From NCBI GenBank assembly GCA_016935655.1, contig JAFGQM010000086.1, forward strand, positions 1-9,059: a stretch of 9,059 bases of DNA, written 5' to 3'. Source of the stretch: Candidatus Altarchaeota archaeon. Lineage in GTDB: Archaea > Altiarchaeota > Altiarchaeia > JAFGQM01. Shown here piece by piece: positions 5,015 to 9,059 of this stretch (within the stretch, counting starts at the first letter, position 1; each line of letters opens with the position of its first letter). Both the position numbers and the translations under genes were made by a program. The notes under the pieces were generated by a model. That model saw only the letters and a list, made by a program, of their open reading frames with translations. It made no database searches and had not been told where the DNA came from.

Positions 5015-5089
5015 AAAATCCACCACAGTCGAGCAAGTGAAATGTACGGGCCCGACGGGATTCGAACCTGCGACACCCGGATTAAAAGT
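5015..5089 (-). repeat. tRNA-Lys 3'-end fragment D with left arm
   Basis: 5040-5089 match 6184-6233 in 49 of 50 positions (t5069 against c6213), covering acceptor 3' strand, T arm, variable loop, anticodon-stem 3' strand and the whole anticodon loop. The left arm aaaatccaccacagtcg (5015-5031) is shared with fragment C. The stop codon of the Fic gene starts at the very next base (5090-5092). This is the best-preserved copy and adjoins the cassette nearest the intact tRNA, as expected of the most recent insertion. Confidence 0.9.
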
Positions 5090-6085
5090 TTAAAGGAACA
5101 TACCCCAATAGTGCCCAGTCATCTCTCCAGCTATGAACTGGACTAGGGGTTTATACTCCTCCACCTTAGTAGAACTCAATCCACCTTTATCTGCCCTTCC
5201 AAGAGCATCAAGGTACTCTGCACGCGATTTCTTATGTATAATGAGGGGGGGATAACCCTTGCTCATTAGTATATAGTTCAGCAGCATCCTCCCGACCCTG
5301 CCATTTCCATCCATGAATGGGTGAATCTTCTCGAACTTGTGGTGGAATACTGTCGCTAGGACCAGCGGGTGTAATGCTTGGTTATTAGCGTACCATTTCA
5401 AGAGCAGATCCATATCGGTCTTCACATAGGGCGCCGGCGTCGCTTCGAAGTTCGACCTGATGACCCGCACATCCTGGATCCTATAACCTATCCTGATGTC
5501 TATATTCTTCATCAGACCGGAATGGATCTCTTCTATGAGCTCATGGGCAACATCATCATCGGACTCCAGTAAGTCAAAGAAAACAGTCTCAGTATTCTGA
5601 AGGTCATGAATCTCCCTCAGAGTCTTATTCTTCGGCGTCCGGCCTTCTTCCAGCAGGTTGCGCGCCTCCTTGAGCGTTATGGTGTTACCCTCGATTGAAG
5701 TGGTGTTGAAGGCGAACTCTATGAGGAAGTTCTTCAGGGTTTCTCTTTGTGTCGTCTGGTCAAGGCGGTTGAAGATTGAGGTATAGTGTAACTTGCATGC
5801 CTCTACCCCCGCTAGTTCATCGCCAAGGAAATCATCCTTTTTGAGCTTCATGGACCTAGCTCGTTCCAGGTAATGATTTGACTCAAGGAAGCGCTTGATG
5901 TTCTTATAGGCCCTCCTTATCTCACTTTTGTGCCCTGGCAGTTTTTCCAGGGACCTCTTGGCCTCATCGATCGAGCCACCGAGGTAGGCGATGTCCTTGC
6001 TGATGACCCTCTCGCCCTCCCTAGCAGATGCGCGCAGATAGTAGTATGATTTCCCACTGACTGTCTTCTTATAGATGTATACCAT
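5090..6085 (-). CDS. Fic-domain AMP-transferase with in-chain inhibitory motif
   Basis: 331 aa. The active-site motif is complete: HPFMDGNGRVGR at 255-266, with catalytic H255 and the phosphate-binding loop. An inhibitory (S/T)xxxE(G/N) motif occurs N-terminal to the Fic core (T128-E132-G133 within NTTSIEGN), as in class II Fic proteins, so the enzyme likely restrains itself and needs no separate antitoxin. The first 36 residues (YIYKKTVSGKSYYYLRAS, then KDIAYLG) are a small beta segment seen at the start of many archaeal Fic proteins. Fic enzymes usually transfer AMP to a protein hydroxyl; the target is unknown. The ATG at 6085 is 25 bases from a TATA box. The gene alone fills the compartment between fragment D and the intact tRNA-Lys. 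Confidence 0.88.
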   Translation of the reverse strand: MVYIYKKTVSGKSYYYLRASAREGERVISKDIAYLGGSIDEAKRSLEKLPGHKSEIRRAYKNIKRFLESNHYLERARSMKLKKDDFLGDELAGVEACKLHYTSIFNRLDQTTQRETLKNFLIEFAFNTTSIEGNTITLKEARNLLEEGRTPKNKTLREIHDLQNTETVFFDLLESDDDVAHELIEEIHSGLMKNIDIRIGYRIQDVRVIRSNFEATPAPYVKTDMDLLLKWYANNQALHPLVLATVFHHKFEKIHPFMDGNGRVGRMLLNYILMSKGYPPLIIHKKSRAEYLDALGRADKGGLSSTKVEEYKPLVQFIAGEMTGHYWGMFL

Positions 6086-6105
6086 GGATAATTTAGAAGT
6101 GCAGG

Positions 6106-6115
6106 GTATATAAGC
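6106..6115 (-). promoter_or_regulatory. TATA box of the Fic gene
   Basis: Minus strand gcttatatac centred about 25 bases before the ATG at 6085, implying a leaderless mRNA. Confidence 0.55.
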
Positions 6116-6190
6116 TTTACCCTCTACATTAAAAAATACGTCTGTAGTGGGTAAAGAGCTTTAGTTCATCTAGGAACGAAATAAAATGTA

Positions 6191-6265
6191 CGGGCCCGAC
6201 GGGATTCGAACCCGCGACACCCGGATTAAAAGTCCGGTGCTCTAACCAGCCTGAGCTACGGGCCC
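6191..6265 (-). tRNA. tRNA-Lys(TTT), intact, no intron
   Basis: 75 bases. Acceptor GGGCCCG/CGGGCCC pairs fully; D arm GCTC/GAGC; anticodon stem CCGGA/TCCGG with loop CTTTTAA, so anticodon TTT (Lys); T stem GCGGG/CCCGT (one G-T pair) with loop TTCGAAT; discriminator G; no encoded CCA. It is the source of fragments A-E on its 3' side and therefore the likely integration target. Because insertions duplicate the 3' end, the gene stays functional. A TATA-like cttaaatc (minus strand, 6285-6292) lies about 24 bases upstream, within a 7-bp dyad. Confidence 0.97.
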
Positions 6266-6281
6266 ATTGCCCCATTAGAAG

Positions 6282-6300
6282 GATGATTTAAGGAATCATC
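6282..6300. promoter_or_regulatory. Dyad across the tRNA-Lys TATA box
   Basis: GATGATT (6282-6288) and AATCATC (6294-6300) are perfect inverted repeats five bases apart and enclose the TATA-like element of the tRNA-Lys gene. No known regulator of tRNA promoters is implied; it may be chance. The rest of 6301-6383 shows no gene. Confidence 0.3.
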
Positions 6301-6383
6301 GATATGAGGGCGTTATATTTGAAGTTAAGGTTTAAAAAGGCGTTTTTGCGCGCAAAACAGGGCTCCTGAGCAGTTACGCTACA

Positions 6384-6797
6384 CTAGCAAACCCCTCCGG
6401 ACCAGGTCCCGCCCCCACTTATCCCCTGCCCGCTGGCCTCCCAGGTCCCGTCTATCCGGTCCGCATCCACCTGCCCGCCCCATTCCCCGGAGAACTCTCT
6501 CCCGGCTATCTTCCCGCTGAACCTGACTGTTACATCCTTGCCGCTCCATTGGCCCTCTAGTACGCCATTGGCCGCTAACCCGGATGCGGTTATGTCCCAA
6601 GTGGCGTCAAGGTAGTTGTCCTTGACTAGGCCCTCCCAAGTCCCAGCTATCTGGGATGTGCCTAGGGCGTGAGATATGGTCCCGGATATGGTGCCGCACC
6701 AGCGGTCCCCCCTGTCCGGGGAGGGCTGCAGCAGGAAATAGGCCAATATTATGACTACCAGAAAGACGAACAATACGACAATCTTTGTCGCTTCCAT
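6384..6797 (-). CDS. Small membrane-anchored Gly/Trp-rich beta protein
   Basis: 137 aa from ATG at 6797. Longer in-frame readings run back into the tRNA-Ala gene and are rejected. One transmembrane helix (about 5-23) is followed by a domain rich in Gly, Trp and Thr with a repeated G-x-W pattern: AGTWEG (51-56), EGQWSG (81-86), SGEWGG (103-108), DGTWEA (116-121) and GGTWSG (129-134). Regular spacing suggests a small beta-barrel or beta-meander facing outward. C34 and C137 are the only cysteines and could form a disulphide. No family recognised. The start codon is 2 bases from the 3' end of tRNA-Ala and there is no room for its own promoter, so it is probably made from the tRNA transcript after 3' processing. 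Confidence 0.65.
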   Translation of the reverse strand: MEATKIVVLFVFLVVIILAYFLLQPSPDRGDRWCGTISGTISHALGTSQIAGTWEGLVKDNYLDATWDITASGLAANGVLEGQWSGKDVTVRFSGKIAGREFSGEWGGQVDADRIDGTWEASGQGISGGGTWSGGVC

Positions 6798-6799
6798 AA

Positions 6800-6918
6800 T
6801 GGACCGGCCGGGATTTGAACCCGGGGCCTCCTGCTCTTTTGTCTTTTGGTGAGGCAACACCTTTTTAAAAGGGGTTGCTTGCAAAGCAGGCGATCTAACC
6901 GAACTGATCTACCGGCCC
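6800..6918 (-). tRNA. tRNA-Ala(TGC) with a 44-base intron at 37/38
   Basis: The gene spans 119 bases: exon 1 6880-6918 (39), intron 6836-6879 (44), exon 2 6800-6835 (36). The mature form is 75 bases: acceptor GGGCCGG/CCGGTCC (one G-T pair), D stem GATC/GATC, anticodon stem CCTGC/GCAGG, loop TTTGCAA (anticodon TGC), T arm CCGGG-TTCAAAT-CCCGG, discriminator A. At the splice sites, loop bases TTTG can pair with intron CAAA, leaving three-base bulges CA^A and AG^A, a bulge-helix-bulge recognised by the archaeal splicing endonuclease. The intron core (CCCCTTTT-A-rich-GGTGTTGC) is shared with the tRNA-Asp intron. Confidence 0.93.
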
Positions 6919-6958
6919 AAATTAGGGTTATATTATCGAGTTGAGAAATAAATAACAA

Positions 6959-7324
6959 CTACTCTAGCATCTGCCCCGTGAATCTCAGCGTCCCCTCATC
7001 CTCAGAGAGGAACTCCAGGTTCTTGGCTATATAACCCCTCTTCTTGGAGGTGAACACAGGGAGCATCGAAACAAATTTTTTCGAGCCGTCCCATCCAAGG
7101 ACCTCCTTCTGCTGCCATTTCAGCCGTCCCTGTTTCTGCAGCGCAAGCATCTTCTTGGCCTCTTCCTTGTCCTCCCGGTCCCTAAAGTGCGCGCAGTCGG
7201 TCCAGAATTCAGAATCAGTCGGCTCTTGCATCTTGCAGACGCCGAGCATTGGGCATTTCAGACATATGGTGTCCTCGAGGGCTTCCTCTACCAATTGGTT
7301 TCGCCTATTTCTGGTATTGGGCAT
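6959..7324 (-). CDS. Unrecognised four-cysteine protein, 121 aa
   Basis: ATG at 7324 is chosen over an in-frame extension to 7387 because a TATA box (7352-7365) sits about 34 bases before it. The N-terminal half has C21-x2-C24-x5-C30-x13-C44 (CLKCPMLGVC and DCAHFRDR), which could bind zinc or an Fe-S cluster. A charged helix (47-62) precedes a Lys/Trp segment and a C-terminal beta-like region (about 83-120). There is no signal peptide or membrane helix. It diverges from the thioredoxin-fold gene, with interlocking promoters. I know no family for it. Confidence 0.6.
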   Translation of the reverse strand: MPNTRNRRNQLVEEALEDTICLKCPMLGVCKMQEPTDSEFWTDCAHFRDREDKEEAKKMLALQKQGRLKWQQKEVLGWDGSKKFVSMLPVFTSKKRGYIAKNLEFLSEDEGTLRFTGQMLE

Positions 7325-7351
7325 TTTTCGGGTGCATATCTTGAAGTTCTC

Positions 7352-7365
7352 CCTATATAAATAAT
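7352..7365 (-). promoter_or_regulatory. TATA box for the four-cysteine protein gene
   Basis: Minus strand attatttatatagg, placed to give a leader of about 7 bases before ATG 7324. It lies 30-40 bases from the TATA box of the divergent thioredoxin-fold operon. Confidence 0.45.
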
Positions 7366-7391
7366 TATGCCGACGTCTGCTAAACAAAAGA

Positions 7392-7399
7392 TTTTTATA
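7392..7399 (+). promoter_or_regulatory. TATA box of the thioredoxin-fold/wHTH operon
   Basis: tttttata, about 40 bases before the ATG at 7436; predicted transcription start near 7421, inside the dyad at 7415-7433. Confidence 0.45.
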
Positions 7400-7414
7400 G
7401 GATTGTCTGCTAAA

Positions 7415-7433
7415 TGTTCAATATTGTTGAACA
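7415..7433. promoter_or_regulatory. Operator-like dyad of the thioredoxin-fold/wHTH operon
   Basis: TGTTCAA-tattg-TTGAACA is a perfect 7-bp-arm inverted repeat over the predicted transcription start, 2 bases before the ATG at 7436. The wHTH protein encoded second in the operon is the obvious candidate ligand. The same TGTTCA-N7-TGAACA occurs before the MNT/HEPN operon. Confidence 0.55.
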
Positions 7434-7435
7434 CT

Positions 7436-7813
7436 ATGGAACAATATGACAACGAGCTCGAGAGAATAAGAAAAAAGAAATACGAAGAGCTCAAGAAAAG
7501 ATTGGAGGACAAGGAAAAAATGGCTGAACTGAACATAGAGGTGTTTACAAGCCCCACATGCCCCCACTGTCCGGCGGCCGTGAGGGCGACTGAGGAGCTG
7601 CTGGCAGAGCATCCTGAACTCGAGGGCAGGATAAAATGGAAGGAGATGAGCACCGCCACCCAGGAGGGGCATAGGAAGGCTGTTGCCTATGGCATAATGG
7701 CCGTCCCGACCATAGTATTGACCAATACGAAGACCGGTCAGAAGGGCGGGATAAGGGGTGCCCCGACGAAAGCGGGTTATCTGAAGGCGATTAGCGAGAT
7801 GTTGGCCGCTTAA
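7436..7813 (+). CDS. Thioredoxin-fold protein with CPHC redox site
   Basis: 125 aa from ATG at 7436. The in-frame start at 7367 is rejected because it lies upstream of the promoter and operator. A charged coiled-coil-like helix (about 1-32, MEQYDNELERIRKKKYEELK) is followed by a thioredoxin fold: strand NIEVFTSP, redox motif C42-P-H-C45 in TSPTCPHCPAAVRA, helix, strand, and cis-proline P91 in AVPTIVL. CPHC also occurs in DsbA-type and some archaeal glutaredoxin-like proteins; reversible dithiol-disulphide exchange is expected, in the cytoplasm since there is no signal sequence. The N-terminal helix is unusual for the family. Co-transcribed with a Cys-rich wHTH gene 6 bases downstream, suggesting a redox-responsive pair. 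Confidence 0.8.
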   Translation: MEQYDNELERIRKKKYEELKKRLEDKEKMAELNIEVFTSPTCPHCPAAVRATEELLAEHPELEGRIKWKEMSTATQEGHRKAVAYGIMAVPTIVLTNTKTGQKGGIRGAPTKAGYLKAISEMLAA

Positions 7814-7819
7814 CAAGGA

Positions 7820-8167
7820 ATGGCAAGAAGTGACATACTGATGTTCTCGCAGGAAACCAGGGAGTGTTGCAGCGACCTTATGTGCTGTATATTGGGCGTC
7901 AGCAGCCTTGAGGGCAGGATAATATCGGAAATCGGAGAGGGTGATGTCGAAGCCATGGCCAAAAAGGTCGGATGCAGCAGGAGCAGTGCTCAGAGGGCCC
8001 TGAAAGGCCTGGTGTCACTAGGGCTAATGGAAAAGAGGCGGGTGGAAAGCAAGAGGGGCGTAAAGTACACCTACTCCAGGATTGACAAGGCAGAGATAAA
8101 GAAAGTTCTGCTTAAGGAGCTGGACAGGAGCTATGCGGATGTCAAAAGCCAGATAGAAAAACTCTAG
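7820..8167 (+). CDS. Winged-helix transcription regulator with Cys-rich N-terminus
   Basis: 115 aa. A winged HTH at about 28-88 carries the recognition helix CSRSSAQRALKGLVSLGLM and a wing of KRRVESKRGVKYTYSRI; a helix (91-114) probably dimerises. This matches a family of short archaeal regulators that have Cys pairs ahead of a TrmB/MarR-like domain. Four cysteines (C16, C17, C22, C23) in ECCSDLMCC suggest metal or redox sensing; C52 lies at the start of the recognition helix. It follows the CPHC thioredoxin-fold gene by 6 bases, and a dyad at the operon start is a likely autoregulatory site. An aagga abuts the ATG, too close for a normal ribosome site. Target range unknown. Confidence 0.75.
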   Translation: MARSDILMFSQETRECCSDLMCCILGVSSLEGRIISEIGEGDVEAMAKKVGCSRSSAQRALKGLVSLGLMEKRRVESKRGVKYTYSRIDKAEIKKVLLKELDRSYADVKSQIEKL

Positions 8168-8180
8168 TCTTTAATTCTTT
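8168..8180 (+). terminator. T-rich intergenic stretch after the wHTH gene
   Basis: tctttaattcttt fills the 13 bases between the stop codons of the convergent wHTH and TPR genes. Archaeal termination often needs only such T-runs, so this may end the wHTH operon. Confidence 0.4.
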
Positions 8181-8915
8181 TCAATACCTCTGCTGGCTAT
8201 TTCCGCTGTTATCTTTTTCGACCCTGGAGAAGTTCTTGAGCGCTTGTTCTATCTCCTCGATTTCTTTCCCATCTCTTTTCTCCGTATACAGCTTCAGTGC
8301 CTTTTCAAGATTCTTCCTGCCCTTGGTGTACTGGCCCAGTGAATAGTAAGCGATGCCAAGAGCCTTATAGAGGTCCGGGTTGTCCTTGTCGGTTTTTATG
8401 GCCTTTTCCAGGTATGGCAAGCCTTCGTCTGGCGCGCCGCCTATGACATAGGCGCAGCCAAGGTTCCCAACAGCCTTGAGATTATTAGGGTTTATCTCTA
8501 ATGCCCCCTTGTAATATCTAAAGGCATCATTAAGGTTAGCTGCATTCATGGTGTAGAGCTGGACATGGGTTGTGCCAAGATTGTTGTATACCTCGTCATC
8601 GTTAGGGTTCAGCTGCAGGGCTCTCTGAAGGTATGCCAATGCATCGTGGGGCATTCCTATTAGGTTATAAACAGCGCCTAGATTGGTGTATGCATCACCA
8701 TAATTAGGGTTCAACTGAAGGGCCTTTTGGTATCGTGCTATAGCCTCCTTGAATTCGCTTAACAGGAGATAGGCATTGCCCAGATTCTTGTAATCCTCCT
8801 CGGTAGGGTCGTCGTTTATGGCCTTTTCGTATTCCAGGGCTAGTTTCTTTACGGCCTCAAAATCTTTCCTTTCCCCCGCTTCGATGATTCTTCCGTAAAA
8901 TTCATTTCTGACCAC
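8181..8915 (-). CDS. Tetratricopeptide-repeat (TPR) protein
   Basis: 244 aa. At least five TPRs in tandem: about 40-73, 74-107, 108-145 (with a short MNAANL insertion), 146-179 and 180-213, with repeated ...LGxAYxxLGxxxxAxxxYxKALxLNPN signatures such as ALQLNPNYGDAYTNLGAVY. A helical lead-in (1-39) and a charged tail (214-244) flank them. No signal peptide or membrane span, so a cytoplasmic scaffold for protein-protein contacts; the partner is unknown. The only in-frame start is GTG at 8915. It lies 19 bases downstream of tRNA-Asp, leaving no space for a separate promoter, so co-transcription with the tRNA is likely. It converges with the wHTH gene. Confidence 0.85.
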   Translation of the reverse strand: MVRNEFYGRIIEAGERKDFEAVKKLALEYEKAINDDPTEEDYKNLGNAYLLLSEFKEAIARYQKALQLNPNYGDAYTNLGAVYNLIGMPHDALAYLQRALQLNPNDDEVYNNLGTTHVQLYTMNAANLNDAFRYYKGALEINPNNLKAVGNLGCAYVIGGAPDEGLPYLEKAIKTDKDNPDLYKALGIAYYSLGQYTKGRKNLEKALKLYTEKRDGKEIEEIEQALKNFSRVEKDNSGNSQQRY

Positions 8916-8934
8916 TGTAGTTTGAAATTAACAG

Positions 8935-9058
8935 CGCCCCGGCCGGGATTCGAACCCGGGTCACAGCCTTGCTGCAATCCCTGTCTTAGGGATGCAACAC
9001 CTTTTTTCTAAAAGGGGCTCCGACAGGGCTGTATGATAGGCCACTACACTACCGGGGC
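8935..9058 (-). tRNA. tRNA-Asp(GTC) with a 51-base intron at 37/38
   Basis: The gene spans 124 bases: exon 1 9021-9058 (38), intron 8970-9020 (51), exon 2 8935-8969 (35). Mature parts: acceptor GCCCCGG/CCGGGGC, an archaeal Asp-type D arm (GTGT...TATCATA), anticodon stem CAGCC/GGCTG, loop CTGTCGA (anticodon GTC), variable TGAC, T arm CCGGG-TTCGAAT-CCCGG, discriminator G. Loop CTGT pairs with intron GCAG, leaving bulges CG^G and CA^A; the adjoining intron helix AGCCCCT/AGGGATT has one mismatch, a good bulge-helix-bulge. The intron shares its core with the tRNA-Ala intron. Confidence 0.93.
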
Positions 9059-9059
9059 A

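Larger units (their letters stand above)
1806..6265. mobile_element. tRNA-Lys-anchored array of toxin-antitoxin cassettes
   Basis: An intact tRNA-Lys gene at 6191-6265 is preceded on its 3' side by four same-orientation partial copies of its own 3' end (near 1817, 2523, 3651 and 5040) and a decayed fifth (4895). The segments between copies carry AbrB/VapC (1898-2462), MNT/HEPN (2568-3537), HicB/HicA plus a Cys-rich protein (3826-4857) and Fic (5090-6085). Integrases of the tyrosine family commonly target tRNA genes and leave a duplicated 3' end on the far side of the insert, so this layout is best read as successive integrations at one tRNA, with the cassette nearest the intact tRNA the youngest. 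No integrase, transposase or replication gene is visible; the elements would need a recombinase supplied from elsewhere. The left limit of the oldest element is not resolved. Confidence 0.65.

Noticed and set aside
6798..6884. N-terminal extension of the G-x-W protein to 6884
   Set aside because: It would be encoded by the tRNA-Ala exon and intron; the membrane anchor begins right after ATG 6797.
1..9059. CRISPR array, insertion sequence, integrase or replication origin
   Set aside because: No regularly spaced repeats with unique spacers, no transposase or recombinase motifs, and no origin-type repeat clusters were seen on either strand; repeats present are the tRNA fragments, R2 and dyads listed.

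Overview
The window looks like chromosomal DNA from an uncultivated archaeon, possibly of a DPANN-like or related small-genome lineage; the phylum is a weak inference. Evidence for Archaea: AT-rich TATA boxes sit about 25 bases before start codons, giving leaderless or nearly leaderless mRNAs. Two tRNA genes have introns at the canonical archaeal position 37/38, and no tRNA encodes CCA. Gene families also fit: NOL1/NOP2/Sun methyltransferase, MNT/HEPN, AbrB/VapC, archaeal-type Fic and an archaeal wHTH with a Cys-rich N-terminus. Genes are tightly packed on both strands.

Layout. 1-1220: the 5' end of a probable RNA m5C methyltransferase gene (minus) diverges from a zinc-ribbon/PH-like membrane protein, which overlaps a 48-aa membrane peptide; a further small membrane protein follows whose frame lacks a usable start. 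1247-1777: a membrane-anchored Cys-rich protein (minus). 1806-6265: the centre of interest. An intact tRNA-Lys(TTT) gene lies at 6191-6265 (minus). Left of it, in the same orientation, are four partial copies of its 3' end with their flanks (1806-1859, 2510-2533, 3623-3664, 5015-5089) and a probable fifth, decayed copy (4895-4912). The main copies divide the region into compartments, each with a different toxin-antitoxin-type payload: AbrB/VapC, then MNT/HEPN, then HicB/HicA plus a second Cys-rich membrane protein, then Fic. This is the pattern expected if small elements carrying a tRNA 3' end as attachment site inserted one after another at the same tRNA gene. No recombinase gene is present in the window.

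6384-7324: a small membrane-anchored Gly/Trp-rich protein whose start codon lies 2 bases after an intron-containing tRNA-Ala(TGC), then an unrecognised four-cysteine protein. 7436-8167: a CPHC thioredoxin-fold protein and a Cys-rich wHTH regulator in one operon, with a perfect dyad over the predicted transcription start. 8181-9058: a TPR protein just downstream of an intron-containing tRNA-Asp(GTC). The introns of tRNA-Ala and tRNA-Asp share sequence, although their exons differ.

The toxin modules probably act as addiction or defence units. The thioredoxin/wHTH pair may form a redox-responsive circuit. A TGTTCA-N7-TGAACA dyad occurs both there and in the MNT/HEPN control region, a possible link between the chromosomal regulator and the cassette array. 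No gene-free stretch exceeds 300 bases; the two longest (3538-3825 and 4858-5089) are filled with repeats, promoters and dyads described below.
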